Shown here: positions 17,427 through 25,487 of the stretch, in pieces
Position numbering within the stretch: the first letter of the stretch is position 1
How the letters are laid out: every line of letters starts with the position of its first letter
DNA from: Limimaricola soesokkakensis
GTDB lineage: Bacteria; Pseudomonadota; Alphaproteobacteria; Rhodobacterales; Rhodobacteraceae
Direction: 5' to 3'
Assembly (NCBI RefSeq): GCF_900172345.1
Contig: NZ_FWFY01000004.1
Coordinates: 62,001 to 126,000 of the forward strand
DNA: 64,000 nucleotides
Program-made: the position numbers and the translations under genes
The notes under the pieces: model-generated
Database searches by the model: none
The model's input: the letters and a program-made list of their open reading frames with translations, nothing else
What the model was told of the DNA's origin: nothing

Positions 17427-18223
17427 CCCGCCCCCTCCCCGGCCAGTCGGTCGAGGAACGGGCCGTAGCCCCATGGCCCCATCCAGAAGCGCAGCATGGC
17501 GGTGACGCCGTTGCCGGTGCGGGTGGCGCCCGAGATGCCGTCGACCTCGTAGGGCGTGGTGGCCGCGCCGCGCACCACCTCGATGCGGATGGTGCCGCTG
17601 TCATCGGCGATGCGGCGACCGGGCCAGAGCGCCTGCCAATCGGCGCGTTCGATCTGCGCGCCGAGCCCCGGCGTCTCGCCCTGTTCGGTCACGGTCAGCG
17701 CCGCCACCGTGTCGAGATCGGCTTCGAGCGCGAGCAGCGCGTGGATGGTCGACTGATACCCCGCGCCGCGCATCGGCAGCACCACGAGAGCCAGCGCGCC
17801 GTCGCGTTCGAGCAGGTGGATCGCGGCCACGCGCTCGCGCCGCCCGATCCCGGCAATGTCGGCCTCCGGCGGCAGCTCGATCCCGGTGCCAGGATCGCGC
17901 GCCGCCTGCTCGGCATCGACCGCCATGACCCCGCCGGGGAGCATGCGGCCGGTTTCGAGATCGACAAGGCGGCTTTGCAACTCGGTCACCCCGGTCTCTT
18001 CCATCACCTCGCGCAGCCCCGGCAGCGCCTCGATCATGGCCTCCATTCGGGCTGCGCGGGCGGCCTCGAGATTGGCGGCTTGCCGCGGCTTCAACAACGT
18101 GGCGGCGGTCGAGACGGTAAGCGCCGCGCCCAGCGCCACGAGCCCGGCCATGCCCAGCGCCTTGACCGGGTCCTCGTTGGGCCGCGCGAGAAACCGCGCC
18201 CATGGACCGCGCGCCTCAGCCAT
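17423..18223 (-). CDS. nqrC: Nqr subunit C, FMN-bound
   Basis: A 266-residue subunit with one N-terminal membrane helix (GLVALGAALTVSTAATLL) and a periplasmic FMN domain. The ApbE target motif SGAT is in VDGISGATRTGNGVTAML, with the flavinylated residue predicted as Thr234. Length is close to other NqrC proteins. It overlaps nqrB by 8 nt and nqrD by 4 nt. This is the only SGAT motif I find among the membrane subunits here, so it should be the main ApbE substrate. Confidence 0.9.
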   Translation of the reverse strand: MAEARGPWARFLARPNEDPVKALGMAGLVALGAALTVSTAATLLKPRQAANLEAARAARMEAMIEALPGLREVMEETGVTELQSRLVDLETGRMLPGGVMAVDAEQAARDPGTGIELPPEADIAGIGRRERVAAIHLLERDGALALVVLPMRGAGYQSTIHALLALEADLDTVAALTVTEQGETPGLGAQIERADWQALWPGRRIADDSGTIRIEVVRGAATTPYEVDGISGATRTGNGVTAMLRFWMGPWGYGPFLDRLAGEGAG

Positions 18224-19010
18224 GGTGGACCCCCTCGCGCCAGTCGGCGACGGCGATCACACCCGCATCGATCAGCGGCGCGAACAGGCCCGCAAGCAGC
18301 ACCCCGAAGACGCCTGCCGACATGTCGAAACCGGGTCCCCCGGGTGCGCCCAGAAGCGCGATCATCCCGCCCACCATCAGGCCCGACAGCCACTGCCCCG
18401 GCCCGGTGACAGGCGCGCCGAAGGGATCTGCGGCGAAATAGACCAAGAGAACAGCAAGTGGCGCCGCCTGCGCGAAGCCCAGATCCCCCGGCCCCGCCGC
18501 CAGTGCAAAGCCCGCGGCCCCGGCCAGCACGACCCGCCACGGCGCAAGCCCCGCCAGCAGGAGCAGCCCCCCCCCGGGCAAGGCGGCCCAGAGCACTGGC
18601 GATGCCGGAACCATCGGCACAAGGGGCGGAAACGAGAAGGCAAGCAACGCCAGTGCCAGCGCGCCGATGCTGAGAAAGCCGAAGCCCGCACCACCGAAAA
18701 CGAGCGCGCCAAGCACGAGCGCCAGAGACAGCGCGAGCGCGAGTTGCCAAGGCGCGGCCTCGGGCGGGGCGAAGAGGAGCATGAGCAGCGCCGGCACCAG
18801 CGCCTCGAAGATCGGCCCGCGGCCGCGAAGCTCGGCGAAGACCAGGGCGCAGGCCAGCGCGGCCGTGACCACGGCCAGCGCATAGGGCCACGCCGTGCCC
18901 GGAGCCCGCAGGAACAGGATCACCGCAGGTGGCGCGAGGGCGATCAATCGAAGCGCCGTGGCATCACGGGCGGCGCGTTTTCGAAGCGCCGTGACATGGC
19001 CACCCCTCAT
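18216..19010 (-). CDS. Short NqrB-like membrane subunit without the FMN motif
   Basis: A 264-residue polytopic membrane protein in the nqrB position. It keeps family landmarks such as LVFGGAGFGFLSIGAL, matching the FGG-NFLNPALAG region, and FAADPFGAPVTGPGQWLSG, matching the DPVSA region. NqrB proteins are usually about 400 residues with an SGAT motif whose Thr carries FMN. Here the segment that should hold SGAT is absent and about 130 residues are missing overall. The start at 19008-19010 overlaps nqrA by ATGA. It is either a degenerate or a functionally altered NqrB; RnfD is a less likely label given nqrA and nqrF. Confidence 0.75.
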   Translation of the reverse strand: MRGGHVTALRKRAARDATALRLIALAPPAVILFLRAPGTAWPYALAVVTAALACALVFAELRGRGPIFEALVPALLMLLFAPPEAAPWQLALALSLALVLGALVFGGAGFGFLSIGALALALLAFSFPPLVPMVPASPVLWAALPGGGLLLLAGLAPWRVVLAGAAGFALAAGPGDLGFAQAAPLAVLLVYFAADPFGAPVTGPGQWLSGLMVGGMIALLGAPGGPGFDMSAGVFGVLLAGLFAPLIDAGVIAVADWREGVHHG

Positions 19011-20128
19011 CTTTCGCCCTCCAGCTCGTCGAGGACGCGGCGTAGCAGAGCGCCGTAATCGGCGCCGCTGGCGCAGATCGCGCTGGCCGCCCGCATGTCC
19101 TCTTCGACCAGATCGAGGCAACCATGCCTGCGGGCGGTCTCGGCATCGCCGATCTGCAACGCGTGCAGCAGCGGGATCGCACGCAGCCGCATCGGCAGCG
19201 TCGCCGCCAAGGCCGGCACCGGCACGATCGGCCCGAGCGCACCGTCGGGCGGCGGGACCGCGTCATGGCGCGGGTCGATCCGGGTTTCGTTGCGCCTTAG
19301 GGGCCGGGTGGCCGGGGTCGTCCAGCCAGCTTCCTTCAGCGCCTCCGCCAGATCGGCGCCGAGCGGCGCCTGCCGCAGGCCCGCGACCTCGCCCGAGGGC
19401 GTGACGATCTCGACCAAGCGCATCGGATCGAACAGCCCCTCGCCGCAGAGCCCACCGAGCGCGATCGCCGTCTGCGCGTCGAGCGTCCAGACCTCGCCGC
19501 CATGGGCCACGCTGCACAGCCTGCGCAGCCTGTGGGCCATGCCGTCATGGCGCGGCGCGACCGTGTCAAGCTCGACGCGTCCCTCCTCCGGGGCCAATGC
19601 CGCGCCGCCGTGCTGACACAGGATTACGGGCCCGTCGGTCAGCCTGCAAAGCGCGCGCAGGCCATGCCCTAGCGCGAATGGCGCGGCATGCGCCGCCGCG
19701 ACCGCCGCGCTGTCCAGCGCGTTCACGAGGACCGCCTGGGGCCGTGCCTCGGGATCGGGCACGCGGTCGAAGGGCCGGGTGCGCAGATCGCACCAGAGCC
19801 CGTGGATCAACATCAATTCGCGGGTGTCGCCTACAGCCGTCACCGGCGCAGCCCGTGCCAGGCCCGCGGGCCGGATCACGACCAGGATGACGCGGCGACC
19901 GAGCCCGGTCTCCACCCGCACCACCCGGCCCGCCACCGGGGCGACCACCCGGATCGCGGGCCGAGCCCTGTCATGCATGACCGGCGTGCCCAAGGCCACC
20001 TCCGCCCCCTCCTCGACACAGGCAATGGGCCGCAGGCCGGGCAGGTCGCGCGCCTCCAGCGTCACCGTTTCCGGAACGATGGCGGGCGGACCGAACGGCC
20101 GTTTGCGGTGCGGCTCGAGACAGGACAT
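19007..20128 (-). CDS. Compact NqrA-like subunit
   Basis: A 373-residue soluble subunit in the nqrA position. It has the biotinyl-lipoyl-like start of NqrA/RnfC (PIACVEEGAEVALGTPVM, then VAPVAGRVVRV). The NqrA middle region is weaker, and the protein is about 70 residues shorter than typical NqrA (about 445). I start at the ATG at 20126-20128, with GGAGG 6 nt upstream, rather than the ATG at 20161. In studied Nqr complexes NqrA forms the cytoplasmic quinone site with NqrB. It is the first gene of the nine-gene operon, 56 bp from the FNR box. Confidence 0.8.
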   Translation of the reverse strand: MSCLEPHRKRPFGPPAIVPETVTLEARDLPGLRPIACVEEGAEVALGTPVMHDRARPAIRVVAPVAGRVVRVETGLGRRVILVVIRPAGLARAAPVTAVGDTRELMLIHGLWCDLRTRPFDRVPDPEARPQAVLVNALDSAAVAAAHAAPFALGHGLRALCRLTDGPVILCQHGGAALAPEEGRVELDTVAPRHDGMAHRLRRLCSVAHGGEVWTLDAQTAIALGGLCGEGLFDPMRLVEIVTPSGEVAGLRQAPLGADLAEALKEAGWTTPATRPLRRNETRIDPRHDAVPPPDGALGPIVPVPALAATLPMRLRAIPLLHALQIGDAETARRHGCLDLVEEDMRAASAICASGADYGALLRRVLDELEGER

Positions 20129-20184
20129 GTCGACCTCCGGGGCGGCTTCTCCTCCCTGCATCGGACAACCGCCGCGCCGCCGCC

Positions 20185-20198
20185 TTGATCTCGATCAA
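20185..20198. promoter_or_regulatory. Perfect FNR-type box between nqrA and the pentaheme cytochrome
   Basis: TTGAT-CTCG-ATCAA matches the FNR/FnrL consensus TTGAT-N4-ATCAA exactly. Its centre is 63.5 bp from the nqrA ATG and 70.5 bp from the cytochrome ATG. A dimer here could activate both promoters from about -41.5 if the leaders are 20-30 nt. Neither promoter has a clear TATAAT, as expected for activated promoters. Low-oxygen induction of both units is the natural inference. Confidence 0.85.
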
Positions 20199-20261
20199 GG
20201 CTCGACGGGGCCCTGCATCGCATCATCAAGACATCTGGCCCCAGCCCGTCGGAGAGACCCC

Positions 20262-21350
20262 ATGCGCCGCCCTGCTTTCCTGCTGTCCGCGTTGCTGACC
20301 GGCAGTCTCGTTCCAGTTTGGCCACTGGCCCAAGACATCGAACCCACGCCGGAAGAGATCGTCGCGGACTGGATGGCGTCGGGCCACGCCGACGCCATGT
20401 CGGAAGCATTCCGCCACTGGGACGAGGAGGGCGAGATCCCCGGCGCCTGCGCCGCGTGCCATTCCACCACGGGCTTCAGGGCCTACCTCGCCTCGCCGAT
20501 GACCGCCGCGGGCGTCATCAGCCATCCCGTCCCCACGGGGGATTTGATAGAATGCACCTCATGTCACGCCCCGGAAGCGGCGTCGCTCACCACCCTGCCC
20601 TTCCCCTCCGGCGCGGCGATCTCGTTTGGGCCGGGCATGGCGGTCTGCGCGGTCTGTCACCAAGGCCGCGCGTCCGGGGAGGACGTAGACACGGCCGTCG
20701 CGGATCTCGGCGATGACGAGGTGTCGGACCAGTTGAGCTTCATCAATGTCCATTATTCCGCGGCTGCGGCGACATTGCTGGGTGCCGAGGTCGGCGGCGG
20801 CTATGAATACCCGGGCCGGAGTTATGCGGGACGTTTCGCGCATGTTCCGGGTTTCGACGACTGCGCGGGCTGCCACGGCGCGCATGACACGGCGATCGAG
20901 ATCGCCGACTGCACGGACTGTCACGCAGGTGTGGCGGATTCCCGTGCCATCCGGACCAGTGCGGCGGATCTGGACAGCGACGGCGACACCGCCGAAGGCA
21001 TCGCCTCTGAGATCGAAGCCCTGCACGAACATCTGCGCATGATGATCATGCTCTACGCCGAGACCGTCACCGACGCGGCCGTTCTCTACGCGCCGGACAG
21101 CTTTCCCTACTTCTTCACCGATCTCGACGGCGACGGTCTGGCCGTCGAGGAGGAGATCGCGCGCGACAATCGCTATGCCAGCTGGACGCCTCGGCTGCTG
21201 CGCGCGGCCTACAACTACCAGTTCGTCGCGAAAGACGGGGGCGCCCACGCCCACAACCCGCGCTATGCGGCGCAACTCCTGATCGATAGCCTGAACGATC
21301 TCGCCGAAGCTCTGCCCCAGGCCCCGGGAGACGTCTTCATTCGACCCTGA
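20262..21350 (+). CDS. Periplasmic pentaheme cytochrome c
   Basis: A 362-residue exported protein with a signal peptide (RRPAFLLSALLTGSLVPVWP) and five CxxCH heme sites: CAACH at 63, CTSCH at 98, CAVCH at 129, CAGCH at 201 and CTDCH at 217. The heme region ends near residue 225. A heme-free C-terminal part follows with two EF-hand-like acidic loops, DLDSDGDTAEG near 236 and DLDGDGLAVEEE near 287. I recognise only the general multiheme cytochrome c family. It faces the nqr-like operon across an FNR box, so it may exchange electrons with that complex or with the quinone pool in the periplasm; the partner is unknown. Confidence 0.85.
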   Translation: MRRPAFLLSALLTGSLVPVWPLAQDIEPTPEEIVADWMASGHADAMSEAFRHWDEEGEIPGACAACHSTTGFRAYLASPMTAAGVISHPVPTGDLIECTSCHAPEAASLTTLPFPSGAAISFGPGMAVCAVCHQGRASGEDVDTAVADLGDDEVSDQLSFINVHYSAAAATLLGAEVGGGYEYPGRSYAGRFAHVPGFDDCAGCHGAHDTAIEIADCTDCHAGVADSRAIRTSAADLDSDGDTAEGIASEIEALHEHLRMMIMLYAETVTDAAVLYAPDSFPYFFTDLDGDGLAVEEEIARDNRYASWTPRLLRAAYNYQFVAKDGGAHAHNPRYAAQLLIDSLNDLAEALPQAPGDVFIRP

Positions 21351-21735
21351 CGGCATGTTCGACCACTGCGTGATGATACGCTTGGCGTTCCGCTGATCGT
21401 GCCTAGGCTCAGTAGCCATGCCTACTGAGGCATGATTCAGAGCTCGAAAGACGAGCGGTGGAGCGAGCAATCTCTAGCCGCTGACTGAGGCGCGGATGGC
21501 GCCTCTTAGCCGTACTTCCCCAAAATTACGGCAAACCGCGCGGCAACAATCCTCGAGTACCGCCCGGCGTCATCTTCATGAACCGCGATGACTTGCGGGT
21601 TCATGAACCGCGATGACTTGCGGGGGTGTGATGCATCCGCTGCATACGGCCCCTCACAGGTCGCACTACGTCATGGCCACCTTGCCTCGAAGTCGGCGAG
21701 GAAGGCGCCCATGTATTACGGGGCGATATAACCCA
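21351..21735. other. Intergenic island with three hairpins
   Basis: No gene is visible. Perfect stems occur at 21408-21429 (CTCAGTAG/CTACTGAG), 21487-21505 (GAGGCGC/GCGCCTC) and 21509-21532 (GCCGTA/TACGGC), followed by a tandem repeat listed separately. None has a T-tract, so simple terminators are not certain. The region could be the decayed end of a mobile element or a structured transcript; I recognise neither. Confidence 0.5.
21575..21624. repeat. Two exact tandem copies of a 25-bp repeat
   Basis: The unit starts TTCATGAA and ends GACTTGCGGG, and the two copies abut exactly (21575-21599 and 21600-21624). Each copy contains an 8-bp palindrome (TTCATGAA) and a CCGC/GCGG arm pair. It lies between the pentaheme cytochrome and the GGDEF/EAL gene. 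Confidence 0.85.
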
Positions 21736-24630
21736 TCAGGCCGGGATCCGCTTCGGTCTCGAATTCGATGCCGCCGATGTGTTGCCGTGGTGATCTGCGC
21801 CAATGCCGTCGAGCAGCGCCGGGACCGCGTCGAGCCGGACCGCCGGGCTGTAGTAGAAGCCCTGCACTTCATTGCAGCCCTCGGAGCGCAGTTGGTTGAG
21901 CTGTTCGAAGGTCTCGACCCCTTCGGCAGTGGTGGTCATCCCTAGGCTCGTCCCCAACCCGGTGATGGCCCGCACGATGGACAGCGCGTCGCCACTCTTC
22001 TCGATATCGCGAATGAAGGATCTGTCGATCTTGATCTTGTCGAATGGGAAGGAGCGCAGATAACCCAACGAGCTGTAGCCCGTGCCGAAATCGTCCATCG
22101 ACACGCGCACACCCATCCCGCGAAGCTGTTTCAGGATCGACAACACGAGTTCGCTCTGCCGCAGCAGAACGGATTCGGTAATCTCCAGCTCCAGCCGCTG
22201 CGGGTCCAGCCCGGCCTGCGACAGGGCCTGAGCCACTTGATCGAGCAATAGCTGCGAGCGGAACTGCGCCGGTGACAGATTGACGGCGATGCGAACGTGG
22301 GCGGGCCAGCCGGCAGCGGCGTCGCAGGCGCGCTGCAGCACCCAGGCACCGATCTCGCCGATCAGCCCGATCTCCTCCGCAAGCGGGATGAATTCCGCGG
22401 GCGACACCGCGCCACGCTCGGGATGCGTCCAGCGCAGCAGCGCCTCGAAGCAGCTGACCCGGCCCGTCGCCATGTCGACGATGGGCTGGTAGTGGACCTC
22501 GAACTCGTCATTCTGCAAAGCCAGGCGAAGATCCCGTTCGAGCATCCGGCGTTGCTGCATCGAGCTGTCCATCTCCTGCTCGAAGAAACGGAAGCCGTTG
22601 CGCCCATCGGCCTTGGCCCGGTAGAGCGCCATGTCCGCGGCCTTGACCAGCGTCTGGGCGTCGCCACCGTCGTCGGGATAGAGCGCGATACCGATGCTGG
22701 TGCCGATCGCAACCTGGTGGCCGGCGATCTCGAACGGTCGGGTGATCTCCTCGATGATGCGTTCCGCCAGCTTGCGCGCCTCTTCGCCCGACGCGATGTC
22801 GCTTTCGACGATCGCGAACTCGTCACCGCCGAGCCGCGCGACCACGCCCGAGGGACGCAGGCAACCACGCAGCCGCGCGCCCACATGGCGGAGCAGTTCG
22901 TCTCCTGTCGGATGGCCGTGCAGGTCGTTGACCGCCTTGAAGTGGTCGAGGTCGAGATAGAGCACGGCGTGTTGCCGACCGCGCGCCGCGACCGCAAGGG
23001 TTTCTTCGATCCGGCGCGTGAACAGCAAGCGATTGGGGAGGTCGGTGAGCGCGTCGTGATGCGCCATGTGTTCGATCCGGGCCTCGTCGCGCTTGCGCTG
23101 GGTGACATCCTCGAAGGTGGCAACCCAGCCGCCGGTAGGCATTGGCACGCAGGACACCGATACCGACCGACCGTCGCCGGTGGAGGCAAGGTGGGTCAAG
23201 GTCTCGCGGTCACTGTCGCGCCGCGTGAGGAGCGAGATGAAGTCGGCATCCTGTGCCTCGGTGGCATGCCCCGCCCTGTTCACGACCTCGAGGATCTGCG
23301 CGATCTTCATGCCCGGCTTGAGAGCCCCGGAAGGCAGGCCGTAGATCTCCTCGAAGCGGCGATTGTGCACGACCAGCTCGCCCTTGGGGCCATACATGCA
23401 AAGGCCTTGGGACATGTTGTTCAACGCGGCGTCGAGACGCATGTTGCGCTTGGCGATCTCCAACTCGGACTGCTCGATCAGACGAGCACGGGCTTGGGCG
23501 AGTTGTGTGATCAACCCGTCGAAACTGCGGGCCAGCAGGCCGATCTCGTCCTTCCGATCGAGGATCGAAGGCGCGATCAGCTCAGCCACGTCAGGCGTCC
23601 GGCTTTCGTTTCGCGCACCCATCGACAATCTGTTCATCGCCGCGCTCATGGCGGTGATCGGATCGGTCAGGCCGCGCGAGGCGATCCAGCCGAAGACCAG
23701 CATCGTCAACCCGAGGAAAATTGTGGTCAGAGTGAGAGTGCGCTTGAGCTGCGCAATGCTGCCAAAAGCCGCCTGCTCGGTCACGCCCGAGAGCATCTGC
23801 AACTCGAGATGTGCGAACGGGCTCTCGGCGGGAAACTGCGCCGAGGTGACCAGATCGGGGCCCTGATCCCGCACCAGAGCCTCGCCCGGCGCGACTCCCT
23901 CCACCGCAGCAAGAAGGCGCTGCACGATTTCGTCGGCCGCCTCCGAACCGGTGCGGTAGAGGAGCCGCCCTTCGCCATTGCGTAGCAGCAACGCGCGCTC
24001 GGAGCCCTGAGCCTCATCGCCGATCTGCACGCGGGCAAGCTGTTCGCGCAGCCGGTCCATGCCGATCGTGCCCGAGAGCACCCCGATCACGGTGCTTTGG
24101 TCATACTCGGCCCGGATCGGCACGCTGAACAGAAAGGAGTCGTCGGCAAGGCCAGGATGCGCGTCGAACCCACCCACGACCGGAAGCCCGGCGAGGCTCT
24201 GGTCCAGATGGTCGATGTCGAGATCCTGACCGAGGCTCAGATCCGCTCCCTCGGCCGCGATCACCGCGCCGGTTTCGTCGGTCACCACGAATGCCGCGAA
24301 CTCGCGATATCGCGTCCTCATCGCCGCCAGCGACCGGGCGATCTCGCCGATGCCGTCGGCGATCAGGACGTCCTGCATCACGTTCGTCTCGGCGAGCGTG
24401 GTCAGGTCATACATCGCGCGGTCCAACCAACGCTCCAGATCGAGCATGTCGGCGTTGAGGGTACGCGTGGCCTTGTCCGCGACCTCCGCCCGCAGCGCCC
24501 GCTCTCCGAAATAGGTGGCAACCAATGTGCCAATTCCGAGCGACACGAGGGCGCAGGTGAACAGCATGGCCGCCACCTTGAGGCGCAACCCCGCCTGCGC
24601 CCAGCGAGCGACAGGGATGGCCTTGGCCAT
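21736..24630 (-). CDS. Membrane GGDEF/EAL protein with CACHE, HAMP and PAS domains
   Basis: A 964-residue c-di-GMP enzyme. One membrane helix at about 15-40 and one at about 300-322 flank a periplasmic CACHE-type sensor. HAMP (about 322-395), a PAS domain (MSQGLCMYGPKGELVVHNRR onward), GGDEF (about 540-700, motif LGGDEF intact) and EAL (about 710-950) follow. EAL residues look intact: EALLRW, VNLSPAQF, DDFGTGYSSL, KIDRSFI. The RxxD inhibitory site before GGDEF reads RPSG, so product feedback there is probably absent. Both synthesis and hydrolysis are possible. It starts 2 nt after the upstream periplasmic sensor gene. Confidence 0.9.
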   Translation of the reverse strand: MAKAIPVARWAQAGLRLKVAAMLFTCALVSLGIGTLVATYFGERALRAEVADKATRTLNADMLDLERWLDRAMYDLTTLAETNVMQDVLIADGIGEIARSLAAMRTRYREFAAFVVTDETGAVIAAEGADLSLGQDLDIDHLDQSLAGLPVVGGFDAHPGLADDSFLFSVPIRAEYDQSTVIGVLSGTIGMDRLREQLARVQIGDEAQGSERALLLRNGEGRLLYRTGSEAADEIVQRLLAAVEGVAPGEALVRDQGPDLVTSAQFPAESPFAHLELQMLSGVTEQAAFGSIAQLKRTLTLTTIFLGLTMLVFGWIASRGLTDPITAMSAAMNRLSMGARNESRTPDVAELIAPSILDRKDEIGLLARSFDGLITQLAQARARLIEQSELEIAKRNMRLDAALNNMSQGLCMYGPKGELVVHNRRFEEIYGLPSGALKPGMKIAQILEVVNRAGHATEAQDADFISLLTRRDSDRETLTHLASTGDGRSVSVSCVPMPTGGWVATFEDVTQRKRDEARIEHMAHHDALTDLPNRLLFTRRIEETLAVAARGRQHAVLYLDLDHFKAVNDLHGHPTGDELLRHVGARLRGCLRPSGVVARLGGDEFAIVESDIASGEEARKLAERIIEEITRPFEIAGHQVAIGTSIGIALYPDDGGDAQTLVKAADMALYRAKADGRNGFRFFEQEMDSSMQQRRMLERDLRLALQNDEFEVHYQPIVDMATGRVSCFEALLRWTHPERGAVSPAEFIPLAEEIGLIGEIGAWVLQRACDAAAGWPAHVRIAVNLSPAQFRSQLLLDQVAQALSQAGLDPQRLELEITESVLLRQSELVLSILKQLRGMGVRVSMDDFGTGYSSLGYLRSFPFDKIKIDRSFIRDIEKSGDALSIVRAITGLGTSLGMTTTAEGVETFEQLNQLRSEGCNEVQGFYYSPAVRLDAVPALLDGIGADHHGNTSAASNSRPKRIPA

Positions 24631-24632
24631 GC

Positions 24633-25487
24633 TCAGAGATCCTGCCAGCCGATGAGGGTCCAGGGACCCACGACCCGGAACGCGGCATTGCGATCCACAT
24701 CTTGGCCGGTGATGCGGCCCTGCCCTCGGGTGGCATCCTGACCGATCGCCTGACGGAAGCCCGCGAGGTCGAGACCGGCAAAGTCGAAGCCTTCGAAATA
24801 ATCGTCCCGGTCCTCGAGTTCACCGACCCGCTCGGTCGGTATCTCGCGGCGACTGTCGAAGATCACATGCCCGGTATCGGCGACGATCATGATCTCGCCC
24901 TCATCATTGGCAGCCAGCCGCTGCAGGATGTCGCCGTAAGCCGTGAAGGCGTGTTCGTAATGCAGGATCGACCGCTTGTCCCCATCGACCAAGACGGGAG
25001 TCACATAGGCGACCACCCATTTATCCGCGTCCGGCGACAGGTAGATCGGCGACGTATAGACCTGTCGATGATCTGCCGCGAAGCCGGGCGCGAAGAACGG
25101 CGCATCGGCCTCATCGGTCGCAAGATCATGGGCGATTTCGTCGCCGACGATGCGGGAGATTTCAGCGCCCTGCGGGTCGATCAGGCACATTTCCTCCACA
25201 TGGAACTTGTCCTGCGTGGCAAGCGAGACCTCGTCGATCCGCGACTTGTGGCGGTGCCGTTCGGAAGATTCGTGAGTATGGAAATAGTCGGCGAAGGCCT
25301 CGTCCTGTGCGACCGTCACCAGCGCCCTTTGCGCATTGGAGTGCAGTCGCCCGATCGCGGCGGCAGCACGCTCGGCGAGCGCATCGACCGCCGCCGCATC
25401 GGCCTTGGCGCCGCCCGCAAATACTCCGCTCATGGCAAGGGCCAAGCCAGCGCATGCCAGTTTGCCCATGATTGCCCAATTTTGCAT
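24633..25487 (-). CDS. Periplasmic PDC/CACHE sensor-domain protein
   Basis: A 284-residue protein with a signal peptide (MGKLACAGLALAMSGVFAGG) and a single PDC-like sensor fold: VDALAERAAAAIGRLHSNAQ is the long first helix, followed by DPQGAEISRIVGDE and YTSPIYLSPDADKWVVAYVT. There is no second membrane helix or output domain. The start at 25485-25487 has GGGGAAGG upstream. It is 2 nt before the GGDEF/EAL gene on the same strand. I infer that it binds a small molecule and signals to that partner. A soluble CACHE binding protein paired with a CACHE-containing cyclase is an unusual arrangement. Confidence 0.75.
   Translation of the reverse strand: MQNWAIMGKLACAGLALAMSGVFAGGAKADAAAVDALAERAAAAIGRLHSNAQRALVTVAQDEAFADYFHTHESSERHRHKSRIDEVSLATQDKFHVEEMCLIDPQGAEISRIVGDEIAHDLATDEADAPFFAPGFAADHRQVYTSPIYLSPDADKWVVAYVTPVLVDGDKRSILHYEHAFTAYGDILQRLAANDEGEIMIVADTGHVIFDSRREIPTERVGELEDRDDYFEGFDFAGLDLAGFRQAIGQDATRGQGRITGQDVDRNAAFRVVGPWTLIGWQDL

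Noticed and set aside
13835-20128. Rnf complex instead of Nqr
   Set aside because: There is no rnfB or rnfC-type ferredoxin subunit. NqrF with an NADH/FAD module, NqrA-like and NqrM genes decide for the Nqr family.
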